NCBI GenBank assembly: GCA_027405735.1
Contig: JAPEHQ010000004.1
Coordinates: 1,922,001-1,986,000 of the forward strand
Reading direction: 5' to 3'
Source: Mucor racemosus
Lineage: Eukaryota > Mucoromycota > Mucoromycetes > Mucorales > Mucoraceae
DNA: 64,000 nt
Position numbers and translations under genes: made by a program. Positions 34,072 to 44,829 of the stretch are shown here, one piece after another. The stretch's first letter is position 1; each line of letters starts with the position of its first letter. The notes beneath the pieces were generated by a model. That model made no database searches. It saw nothing but the letters and a program-made list of their open reading frames with translations, and had not been told where the DNA came from.

Positions 34072-35715
34072 TAGTGTAAGGTTATAAATGTTACTTTATC
34101 ACGTATGAAATTTAAGCAAATTAACGATCTTTAAACTTACTATATTAATTAGTTTAAGATTGTTGCCAGCTGTAAAAAGATTTGTTTTCAAATATAGTTA
34201 CGATCAAAACTATGGTTATTAGACAAAACAATAGATTATTCTTTTTTTTTCTATATCATTTGAAATTTCATCATTTTCCTGGAACATTTCGTGAGTTTGT
34301 AGCCAGTTCTAGCTTTTCATTGAATAGATATAAATATCATTGCCTTCGATTTCATCTGGTAGTTAAGAAGTATGTTGTCCAACAATACAGTAGTAAATAA
34401 TGATATTTGATCCTGGAATGCAGTTAAATAAAAATATCAGTCTCTAATATAACGACTGCTGCCTATATTAAAAACATTATTAGCCCCTTAATTATGTTAG
34501 CATGCGTATTCAGATAAAAGAGAAGAATACCATTTTGTTAGTCTGATATGCCTTATCAAACGGTAAATAATATCCTTGGAATATGAAAACAAAAAGAGGG
34601 AAACAACACACCACGTAGTAGAAAAGGATTTTCAAGGCTTTATATTATTTAGCGCAATCAAAATCCTGCTAAATTGCACATTTCAGCCAATGTAAAAGCA
34701 GCATTAAAGCGCATCAACCCATAAACTAAACAAAATAGCCAATATCTGTTATCATAGAAACATGCATTTTCTACCAAAAAAAAATCGGCTGTCACATCAT
34801 AGATTCTTCATTAAAAAATTGCAAAAGCGAGCCCATAGAGCGACACCGTAATTGAGAATAGCAAGATTGAATGGCTAAGTCTCTTCTTATACTATGGTAT
34901 ATATCTAAGTTTTAAATAAAAAAGCGGGTTTTTAAACTTTTTCTATATTTAACCGCGTACGGTCTGAAAATTCAGATTTTGTAGCAGACATTTTCGGGAC
35001 TCATTTTATCCTTACCAACACTCATGATTTTGATCAAAAAACAGAAAAATCAAATTTTGATACCAAAATCAACGTTTAAATATACTACATTGTGAGAGAA
35101 AATTGTAGCCATGACTAATACACATTTTATAAAAACTTAATATTAAAAACTAAGTAATGAAACTTTGCACTTTTGGCCCAAAAACGGTTTTTTGATTAAA
35201 GGATTTTCATATAATATTTTGCAATAGAAATGTTTATTATTTTTTATTGAGCAAATAGAGCGCTAAATTCTGCATATGTGTATATTTTTTGTTTTTATAA
35301 TTGGTAGTATAATTAACTCTAGATTTGCAAAATCAAAAAAAAAAAATTAAAAAATGTCAAAATTGATGATCTGGACAAAAATAATTTTCTAAATTAATAT
35401 TCCGCTTATAAGCCTTGTAAGTCTAAAAAATAAGAGATTTTATTATACTGGAGAACTTTTTCAAGAATTTACAATGCTATACCCACTTGATTCAAGCTTA
35501 TTACTGTAAACCTTTATACATGTTAATATTGTGTGGTAGTTTATTTGATGATAATATAGTCTTTATAATTATTGCGCTAGAGGTGATTTACATTAAGTCT
35601 TTTTTTACTCTTACGTCTCCAATATTATAAACATAAACATGGCCGTCACTGGAACCTATTGCCACCTTTTTACCCTCTTTATCCCAAGCCAATTTATTCA
35701 ATGCTCTACCAGAAC
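34072..35715 (-). repeat. Right arm of the 6.4-kb palindrome
   Basis: Mirror image of 29285-30926 and about the same length (1,644 against 1,642 nt). The captured WD40 fragment is at 35615-35713, minus strand. The small frames seen in the arms (for example 34182-34400) are not conserved as coding and are not called as genes. Confidence 0.9.
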
Positions 35716-35945
35716 AAACTTACGTTTGATCTATAAAAATTGATTTATTAGTAAAATCAATTATTAATAACAAGCTAATAAGTAATAGTTATGGTGTACC
35801 TTTGATAGTTGGTAGTGATATACGAGACAACATCTTGTTTTCCTCTTCTTGGCTGTTGGTCATTAAAAAAAACAAATATTTTTCAGAAACTAAATAGAAA
35901 TTACCATGAGTTTTTTCATTCATTCAAATCAAGTCAGGAATATAT
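35716..35945 (-). repeat. Inverted partial copy of repeat X beside the palindrome
   Basis: The reverse complement resembles 27460-27700 of repeat X: GACTTGATTTGAATGAATGA, then AACAAGATGTTG, then CACTACCAACT, then ACTAATAAATCAATTTTTAT. It abuts the palindrome tip exactly where similarity to the left flank stops. On this strand it runs into the captured WD40 fragment through an acceptor-like TTTTATAG. Confidence 0.6.
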
Positions 35946-37225
35946 ATACTTTTACAATCACCAGTTTTTCTGCAGGTAGATATCAACTTTAGACCAAAAA
36001 AGCATTGATTATAACGTAGACGATGGAACAAAATAACTAACTCTTGGATGCTTTTTTATTCGAGAAAAATATTATAACACGCTCTAACATTAACAGTTAA
36101 TAATTTATTTGCAAATAAGCAATAGAAAAAACATGTAATTTTACCTTCTACTTGATTTCAGTTTATAAAAAAAATATTGGTCTTTTTTGTTGTAGTTTTA
36201 AACATAAAGAAAAGAGCTGAGGTAAGAGTGGTGGGGAAGAAGAAAAAAGAAAAATCATTATGAATCAGTCGATTTTGTGTGTTACAAACAGAAATTTACA
36301 AAGGAGGCATAAATACTTTTAGTGTTGCCAAACAGGTTGTTGACGTTGTTCCCATTTGGTCTCCGAAAGAAGAAAATGAGTAGAACTCTTTCAAATCCCA
36401 AATTTCAAATTGATATATCTCGTCAATAAGGCAATTCTTTTGAATCAGAGTAACTCATATCTGCTTTAAACCATTCAAATTATCTTCGTTATTAATTATA
36501 TTATAATTAATGTACTTTAGTAAATTGACTAAAAAACCTCGATCTCATTTCTCAGCTCATCTGGACTGCCTGATCTGCACAAAAGTTTTTATTCTGCCCA
36601 TCTGGGCAGATCATTATGCCCATGGGAAGCATAGTTCGGCTGTAGTGGCATGTAAACCTGCTTGATTGTTTGCTTTCAAATCAAGTAAGCAAGCATATAA
36701 CACAGGGCAATTTTATTCAATTTACGCAAATTTAGCTTTAAAAATGACAAAATGCATCACGGTTTGAACCAATATCAGGCTGATAATATATTGTACAATG
36801 CTTGCACTTGCACTCAAATTTGCTCGCTTGCTTATATGCTCGTGCTCAACGTTTTGACAAATTAGATAATGCTTGATTTATACCTGGTTGCTTGCTTTCA
36901 AAACTGAAAATGCTCGATATAAAACTGCTCAACGAGCAGTTGCTTAGGCTCGGGCTTGCTCGAGTAATTTTCAAGTGTTTTAGACTCGGCAAATGTTTGC
37001 TGAAACTGCTTGCTCTCGATCATTTTACGAACGCTACACATTCCTCAATACGTACAGTATAAACTGAGCTTTATAACATAATAATACACAGCAATTTAGA
37101 ACTTACAGTATATATAATATCAAACTGTGTCATTATTATCTTAAGCAAGGAATGTATACAGACTTGTGGATGCAACAACCACGAATGAGCTTGGAAAATT
37201 GTCTAGATGAAAAACATAGTGAATA
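35946..37225. repeat. Intergenic repeat mixture: palindromic words and GCTTG/GCTCG-rich tract
   Basis: 36545-36655 holds CTGCCCATCTGGGCAG and ATGCCCATGGG words and TTCGGCTGTAGTGGCA, which is shared with 34062-34077. 36660-37030 is a dense array of GCTTG and GCTCG words (about 20 in 370 nt), similar to 25195-25400 and reminiscent of hAT subterminal repeats. 35946-36540 is AT-rich with nothing recognised. Confidence 0.5.
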
Positions 37226-37671
37226 TTGGAACGAAGCTTTTCGCATTTGTATATACTCATCTGCTTTTTATTAGCACCCAATGCAAGACAAGAAGGGATG
37301 GCTAGTAGCTTTGAAAGTCTCAAGCACAAAAACAAATGGACTCTCTCAACTGGTACGGTGGTGGTGGAAGATCAATTATATGAATTTGACAAGCTTCAAA
37401 TTGGAGAGCATCCGTCTGATTCGTTTATATTTGATGCCAACGATTCCGAGAGTTGTATATCAAGCATGGAACATCTACTAGTGGAGAGATTGAGGAAATA
37501 ATGACGAATCATAACAAAAAGCCTTCATAACTTCCTAACGATTTTAAACAATATTTGAACAAATTTCATTGCAAATCAACAGCAGACGTCAGAAAAGCAT
37601 TGAATCAAAAAGAAGACAGCTACAATCAAGATTCAAGTCTGATTATATTTAAATTCTCCAAATTACTATAA
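37226..37671 (+). pseudogene. Decayed member of an uncharacterised fungal protein family
   Basis: The frame at 37226-37501 encodes HKNKWTLSTGTVVVEDQLYE, followed by an acidic stretch and SFIFDANDSE, then stops. Further on, in a different frame, LPNDFKQYLNKFHCKSTADV and RKALNQ continue in the style of the same family and end at 37671. From memory this pattern (WTLSTG-x-VEDxxY, HSFIxDxxD, then LPxxLxxYLxxF and RK-L) belongs to a large, functionally unknown family expanded in Mucoromycota and Glomeromycotina. I cannot verify that here. An internal stop and a frame change mark it as broken, and the usual C-terminal portion is missing. Confidence 0.45.
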
Positions 37672-37814
37672 ATACCCTCATACTTTTTCAGTTATTTTAA
37701 ATCTTCAGAAATCTTTTGTAATAAAAAATTTAGTTGATTATAATTATACTTTTACCGCTTTTATTTTTATATTTTTTTATTTTAGTAAACAACATAATTT
37801 TTTACTGCATCCGC

Positions 37815-39330
37815 GTTAGTTTTTTCTAACGTAGTGAAAAATTTGTTAATAAACATATATCGTAATTATTATGGGGATTTATGAACAAAATGTCTTCATG
37901 AATGAGATAAAGACAACCTAATAAAATAATGTAAGAATTATAATCAAAAGTAGAACTACTATCATTCTTACTTTTTCAGCTCAAATTAAAAAGATTGAAA
38001 CTAAAAGGGAAGAAATTAGATCCACAGAATATTTTTGGTTCATTTATAAACCTCTGAGTGCGTTTTAAAAAGGTGATTTTTATTATAAATTCAATATGCG
38101 ATCCACATTTTTGTCAATGGTCACTCTTCCAAAACAAATGCCGCACAATCTCCGGGCGCGCCCATCTAATAATATTCTTTCCAAGCTGTAAATTTCTAGA
38201 AAAAATTACCGGACAGTCCGGACGCTGCTGTTTAAATATCTCAAGCGGCCGTGAGATGCAGGTATTGAAATTTCATACAAAAACTAAGGTTCGACTACAT
38301 AATTAATTTTTCGAAGGCCTATTTTATGTAAAACCTAAAATACAACATACAGCATTTGCTGCACACTTGTATTAAAAACAATTAAAATATAATCTTCCTT
38401 ATGAACACTAATCCAACTAAGCTGCACTTTACATGATGGAAAAAGGTATGAATATGTGCTTTTATAGGTATATCGGATATCAACTTCCATGTGACATTGT
38501 GCATTCGAAAAGTTTGAAAAACAAGTTGTATACCTGCTACTGTATTTACACCTACTGTAATTATCTGCAATCTTGGATAAATATTATGGTCAAAATAATA
38601 TGCTAATGATATGGTTGTTTTTAATATTAAAAATGGGTGAACATTGATTGAAGGAAGGTTGATGTTGTTATTTATATATAAATTGGATATTTATTAAGGG
38701 AAATAAATAAACATGTAAAGAGGCAGAAAGACAGATAATTCCACAGGAAATTATGGAATGATTTCCTTGCAGTTTTTATAGGAACATTTGAGATGAGCAT
38801 TACTGCTGTAAATTATTATTGTGATACTTTGATTCATTTATAGTATTGACTTGATTTGAATGAATGAATAAACTCATGTTAATTTATTTAGTTTCTAAAA
38901 AATATTTGTTTCTATTTAGTGGCCAGCAACTAATAACTAAGAAGAGAAAAACAAGATGTTGCCTTGTATACCACTACCAACTCTCAAAAGTACATCATAA
39001 TTATTATTACGTATTTGTTAATTGATTTTACTAATAAATCAATTTTTATAAGCCAAAAGTAAAGGCGTATTCAGCGCAAAACGCTTGAAACAATTCAATT
39101 ATACTAACTTACATGGTTTATAATCTCTTGTTCATTCAATTGCTATATTTATTTGATTTCCATATTTTTTTATACTGCTAATCAACTCGTTCGTCCATTA
39201 GAGTTAACTAACCATCCTTGTTTAGCGTATCTATAATAACGGTCCATTATTAGCTCATGATATGCAAAATTATTAAAAGGGGTCATCTAATCTCAAATTT
39301 ATCTGATTCAACTGCTGATGCTAAACTAAG
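37815..39330 (+). repeat. Large direct repeat X, copy 2
   Basis: Partner of 25786-27978 without the 678-bp insertion. The GC-rich block (GGGCGCGCCC at 38154-38163 and the CCGGACAGTCCGG palindrome near 38214) is identical to copy 1, while flanking AT-rich parts show occasional substitutions and short indels. The shared frame is at 38058-38306. Confidence 0.8.
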
Positions 39331-40353
39331 TCCAAAATAATTCGAATTTGCCAGGATCTTATATGCAAGCATTTATTTGGCATTTAATTATTCTTAAATT
39401 AGATTTTTGTGGAAAAAACCGTTATTTTGATTTCTCAAAATTGTGCGCTTTTTTTGGTGAAACAATTTTGAGTGAGTACCGCCATTTGATAGAAAATTTA
39501 ATGCTATATTCATGGCTCTTAGTTTGTGTTTCAGATTTATATAATGAGTTTTGGAGAAATTTGCGAAAAAGTGATTTTTTTTTGGATCTGGCGATCAGAA
39601 TTGCAGCGGTAGCTGAATGCAGTTTCTTCTCTGCGAAATCATGCTAACAGAGCTTAAAACAGCTCTTATAAAAATAAACTGATTTCTACTTTGTGGAGCG
39701 AAAAAAAAAACAAAGTAGTATACTATATATGTTAAACCATATTTTAAATATGTTAAATGTTATATAAAGTGGATCAAAATATATAAAAAAATCCCTCAAA
39801 AATATTACATAGTTGACCGAGATTCGAAATGTCCATGGCATCCCACTCTTTAATCGATAATCAAGCCTTTTCAAATTGTGTAATTTATTAAGATTTTACA
39901 TTTCAAGTAACTAGTATAGTTAGTAGTATTTTTTAATGCTTTATTGGTATTCTATTGCTGATTTTGCATTCGTTATAATTTGAAATTTACATTGATTTTA
40001 TTCTGACTGCGACAATTGCTGCTGACACAGTTAGTTAGATCAAGTCAGTTCAGGAACAAATGTCAATAGGCGACTGGTGGTAAATTCAAGCACAAACAAT
40101 TAAAGAAAGGTTTTCGTACTAAAGCATCTCGGATCATTTGTTTAAAGGAAAATGCATACCGTCTAATGTCAATCATTCGATTTCTGTAGCCCCAACATCA
40201 TAAAATTGAGCCACCAATCGTACTTCCAAATGCATAAAATCAAAAAGGTGACAAGTGGAGAGTTTCAAATTGAAAATTTTTTAAAATAAAAATAGAGAAA
40301 TGAATCAACATATAACTAATTTTTTTTCATATCTTTATTGATTGAATTAAACT
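39331..40353. other. Intergenic region upstream of the helicase gene
   Basis: A 99-codon frame (39348-39647) has no recognised domain and no promoter or splice context, so it is not called. 40020-40180 is less AT-rich, with no similarity I recognise. 40310-40353 (poly-T, then ATCTTTATTG) is the leader of the helicase gene. Confidence 0.4.
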
Positions 40354-43051
40354 ATGGCTAAACCAATCAAGAAGAGCACCAACACACCTGTCAAGGTAAA
40401 CAAAAAGCCTATCAATAAGAAGGCAAACAACAAAAAGACAGCCGCTGTTGCTGCTGTCAAAAAGGCTGTTAATGCCAACAAGAAAGAGGAAACATTAGAA
40501 GATGGTGTTGATGGTGTAATTGAGTATGAGGATCTCGGTAATATCGATAGTTGGGACTGGAACGAAACAGCCGGTACCGATATGTTTATGGGCGATGATG
40601 CTGGTGGATTCTTGTGTTTGGAAGAAATCAGTGATGTCGAAGTTGAATACGAAGGTGATGATGTTAGTGGCAAAGTAGCTAAATTCAAGGTAAATTGAAA
40701 ATTTAAAGTGTAATTTATATGTATGCTTACTTTTCTATTAAATTACTTTATTAGAGAGCTAAAAAGCAAGGCCGCAAAAGCGGTAAGAAAGCTCAACCTC
40801 TTGCTCCTCTCAGTGTAGAAGAGACTGGCACTTTTTACGACGTCGATACATTTGATGAAGAATCAGCAGCCAAAGCAGCAAAGGAAGTGGAAACTAAAGC
40901 TGGTGGAAAAGTAGTAGTTAATGGAGAAGAAAATAGCGACAATGATGATGATGAAGAAATCGAGGATGAATCCATTACAGTAGTAAAGGATGCAAAGGTT
41001 ATTGAAAAGAAAACTAAAGCTCAAAAATTGCTTGAAAAGAAAAAGAAAGAATTGGAAAAGTTACAAAGCCAAGTCGAGAAATTGGAAGCTAAACAAGCTG
41101 AAGCTCCTGCTACTACCGTTAAAGATGAGAATAAACCATTGAATAAACGTGAGAGATTAGCTGCCAAAAGAAAAGCTGAGGCAGAATTGAAAGAAAATCA
41201 ATCCGAACAAGATGTAGAGACAAAAAAGGAAGATCAGCCAGTTCAAAAGAAAGAAACCAATACCAAGAAAACTGTTCGCCCTACAGTTGAAGATGTTGAT
41301 CAAAGCGTTGATGTTTCTGCATGGAAAGATTTGAATTTGTGTGAGCCTGTTGTAAATGCTCTCAAATATAACAATTTCACTTCGCCTACACCTATCCAAA
41401 AGAATTCACTTCCTTTAGCTATGGAAGGCCGTGATATTATCGGTTCCGCAGAAACTGGTTCTGGTAAGACACTTGCATTTGGTATTCCCATCATCAATTA
41501 TCTCGCTACACATCCTGCTCGTGAAGGTCTTGCAGCTTTAATCTTGACCCCTACTAGAGAATTAGCCATTCAAGTTCGTGATCATATTGACAAGATGTCT
41601 GTCTTTAGTGATATGCGTGTAGTTGCTATTGTCGGTGGTATGTCTATTCAAAAGCAAGAACGTTTGGTTAAGCAAAAGCCCGATATTATTGTTGCTACTC
41701 CAGGCCGTCTTTGGGAAATCTTCTCAAACAATCCTGAATATATGGACATGTTGAAACATATCAAGTTTTTAGTTTTGGATGAAGCTGATCGTATGCTTGA
41801 AAAGGGCCATTTTGAAGAGTTGACCAGTTTGTTAAACACTCTTTCCAATAAGCGCCAAGATACCACCGAGTGGCCTGAAGAAATTGATGCAGGTACCACC
41901 AAAAAGTCATTGCCTCAAGATTTAGGCAAACACCAAACCTTTATTTATACCGCTACTCTCAGTAAAGATCTTCGGTTCAATGTCAAATCTAAAAAGAAGA
42001 AGCTTCCTGTAAAGGCTACTAATTCAATGGAAGATTTATTGCGTCGTATTGAATTTGCTGATGCTGATCCTGCACTTGTTGATATGACTTCAGAGAATGT
42101 TGTTGCTTCTCGTTTGTTAGAAGCTAAGATTGATTGCGTTAATACTGATAAGGATTTGTATGTTTATTATTTCGTTACTCGTTATCCTGGACGTACTATC
42201 ATTTTCGTTAATTCTATCGATGCTATTCGTCGTCTTGTACCTATTTTCAAGCTTTTGAATGTTGAAGTATTAGGATTACATGCTCAAATGCAACAAAAGC
42301 AACGTCTCAAGAGTTTAGATAAATTTAAGGCTAATCCCAAGGCTGTTTTGGTTGCTTCTGATGTTGCTGCTCGTGGTTTGGATATTCCTCTTGTTGATCA
42401 TGTTATTCATTACCAATTACCTCGCTCTGGTGAAATTTATGTTCATCGTAGTGGTCGTACTGCTCGTGCCAATCGTGATGGTGTATCTTTATTATTATGT
42501 GGTCCTGAAGAAATGAAGATTTATCAAAAGTTATGTCAAACTTTGCGTAAAAACAAGGATTACCCCACTTTCCCAATTGATTTGAATATCTTGAGAGCAA
42601 TGACAGAACGTGTAAAATTAGCTGGTGAAATTGATTCTATTCAACATCAAGAATCAAAGCAAACTCATGAAGTGAATTGGATGCGTAACATGGCTAAAGA
42701 TATGGATGTTGATTTTGATGAAGAAACAATGCAAGGTAAAGGTTATCAAAAGTCATCAGAAGATCTCCATAAAGATAAGGTGAAGGCTCAAAGCTTGAAA
42801 AACAAGTTGGCCCATTTACTGAAGCAACCTATCTTACCTGCTGGTGTATCTATGAAGTTTTTGACAGGTGGTCTTATTTCTGATTTAGTGGATAGATTAA
42901 TGAAGAACGAGAGTAAGTGCATTCTTTATGCTAATTGAAGTCTGTATACTAATTTTTATTTCTAGCACATGAACTTTTACCTGGATCATCAAATTCCAAA
43001 GCTGTTGAAGATTTACACTTAGCAAAAAAGAGAAAAAAGTCTGCCAATTAA
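40354..43051 (+). CDS. MAK5: DEAD-box RNA helicase, MAK5/DDX24 type
   Basis: Three exons, 40354-40689, 40755-42912 and 42966-43051, giving 859 residues in one frame. MAK5/DDX24 helicases work in the nucleolus on 60S ribosomal subunit assembly. The N-terminus is Lys/Ala-rich with acidic patches and a coiled coil (about residues 175-270). The helicase core has a Q motif (FTSPTPIQ, about 320), Walker A (SAETGSGKT, about 343), PTRELAIQV, GGMS, TPGRLWE, LDEADRM (about 454), TATLS in the SAT position, FVNSIDAIRR, ASDVAARGLDIP and HRSGRTARA (about 675). The long insertion between motifs II and III is typical of this subfamily. The C-terminus ends in a basic tail (KKRKKSAN), a likely nuclear signal. 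The assignment to DDX24 rather than another nucleolar helicase rests on these insertions and on DLNLCEPVVNALKYNNF. Confidence 0.93.
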
Positions 43052-43140
43052 GCACAAATATATACATATGCATAAAAACCAAATTAGATAGAGAATCGTC
43101 AAGATTTATTGAAAATAAATACACATTTTTACACTTAAGA

Positions 43141-44352
43141 TTATTCTTGTTTAATACTAGCATTCTTCTTTTCAGTTACAATTGAATCTGCATGAACACC
43201 ACCAACCAAACGAACGAATAGAATTACACAATCATTTAATTTTCTAACAGGATAAAAGATGGGAATTCTGTTGGGCAATGTCCATTCTGCTTGAGCATCT
43301 ACACCGGATGCCATTGTTTGACTATAAGGTGTGGTTGCTTTAGGTACAGCCATCATGGCCATGATAATGAACTAGAAGAGAAAGAAATTAATTGATCTTG
43401 TAACTTTTGTTGTCCTGTTTTGACTTACACAGGGGTAAATGAGAGCAAATACAGCACCAGAACGGAGGAAGGAAAGGAAAAATGTAAAGATAGTTCCGGG
43501 AAAGCCTGCAAATAATTTTTATCATTAGGGAAGCATATCTCTTGAAACCACAATATAGACTTACCAAAGCCTAAAAAGAAAGACCAGTGCTTTTCCATGT
43601 AGGATAAACGCTTTTCAATATTCCAGCCTTTGTAAACCCATTGATATCTAATATTAAACGAATTTAGTATTGATCATATACACTATGTACATTGTACTTT
43701 ACTCGAAGCAATAATAAGACAAGATGATACAGTTCATCAAGAATGACAATAATCGGCCCACATGAGGTATTTTGGACAAGAGAGTTGCAAATATACCACA
43801 ATTAATATATAAAATAGTTGTCAAAATGGTTGAAGCTAAACTTGAAACAGTTGTGGTTGTAACAGTTTGCTTCGTTTGTTTTGCTTGAATTTGATATGAT
43901 TTCTCAGCTACTTTTCCAAAGAATTTACCATTGATACCGAGCAATACAAAATACATGGGAACACCTAGCAAACTCTACATTGTATTTTTTTTTTAACACA
44001 TGTTAGCAAAAAAAAATCTCGGTAAACTCGGCTATATTTTCCACTACTTACAACATAGGAACAACCAAATAACATTGAGACAGGGTAAAATGTCTCTAAA
44101 AATACTTGGCCACCCAAGAAAATAACACCATTCAATAGGAAGGTGGTTAACATTGCTTTTTGAATACTTGAAGAACTGGTGTTTTTATAAATATGTAAGT
44201 TTTAACATGTATTTTTTTTTTTTTTATCCTTCAAGTAACAAGCTTTACGTGTAAAAGGCTATAAAGGTTTTAGGCCATTGAGATGCTTGTTCAAGGCCAT
44301 TCAAAAAGTAATTCCAGTGTTGCTTTGCTGATGAATTTGCGAGCGTTGCCAT
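43141..44352 (-). CDS. EI24-family ER membrane protein
   Basis: Six exons (minus): 44352-44249, 44166-44052, 43974-43703, 43647-43565, 43505-43429, 43371-43141, giving 293 residues. The first exon (MATLANSSAKQHWNYFLNGL) is joined through a phase-2 intron to TIQKAMLTTFLLNGVIFLGG. Starting at the internal Met (44153) would drop it. EI24 proteins are multipass ER proteins acting in autophagy and ER homeostasis. Family features visible are NG-(V)-F at the first membrane segment, GVPMYFVLLGINGKFFGKVA, YCFEYQWVYKGWNIEKRLSY, HWSFFLGFGFPGTIFTF, and LIYPCFIIMAMMAVP, which aligns with the animal pattern LFPLFIISANEA. About five to six membrane segments are present. The gene is convergent with the helicase (90 nt between stop codons) and divergent from the next gene. 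Its 5' end exists in a second, broken copy at 15440-15850. Confidence 0.85.
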
Positions 44353-44829
44353 TTTTCAAACAGATTAACAAAGTTAAAAAAGAAGGAAAAGTTTAGTAAA
44401 AGTAAACCTTTATAAATAGTAATGTTGATTGCGGCAACTAAATGAAGTCAAAGAAGGCTGCTGATGATGAACAATTTGATCAGATAATTTTGCTTGTAGC
44501 AATACTCCAGAAAACATAATACATTTTCAAATACTTTTATTTTACATTTGCATTGGTTTTATTATGTAACTCAACTTTTCATATTGCTAATGAACTTGTC
44601 AGGATGTATAGTTGGTTCATTTTATCTCTAAAATATATGCACATTTTACTACTATTTGCACTTTAAACGTCAGACTATGTAAACACTTTTAGGATAAACC
44701 TTAGGTACTGCAAAATAGACATGAATTGGTCGTAGCACTATATTTCTAGGTAATACAGATAAAATTAAAAGCGTTGCCTCTCTAAACTTACTCTTTCATT
44801 GTTCTGTAATTACCTTTTCTTATAAAAAT
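44353..44829. promoter_or_regulatory. Shared divergent promoter, EI24-like and HSPA12-like genes
   Basis: 477 nt separate the two start codons. A CTTTATAAATAG box (44409-44420, minus-strand sense CTATTTATAAAGG) lies about 60-70 nt upstream of the EI24 ATG. On the plus side TTATAAAAAT lies directly before the HSPA12-like ATG. Much of this segment (about 44390-44720) is duplicated at 15440-15740. Confidence 0.5.

Noticed and set aside
34182..34400. 72-codon ORF within the right palindrome arm
   Set aside because: The mirror position in the left arm is interrupted by indels, so the frame is not conserved between arms.
25786..39330. Repeat X copies as the two LTRs of one giant retrotransposon
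   Set aside because: The interior holds unrelated repeats and a palindrome, but no gag, protease, reverse transcriptase or integrase. The X ends lack TG...CA, and the outer flanks show no target duplication.
39348..39647. 99-codon ORF upstream of the helicase gene
   Set aside because: The sequence looks protein-like in part, but I see no family, start context or introns, and it follows directly on a repeat border. It is left as unsupported.
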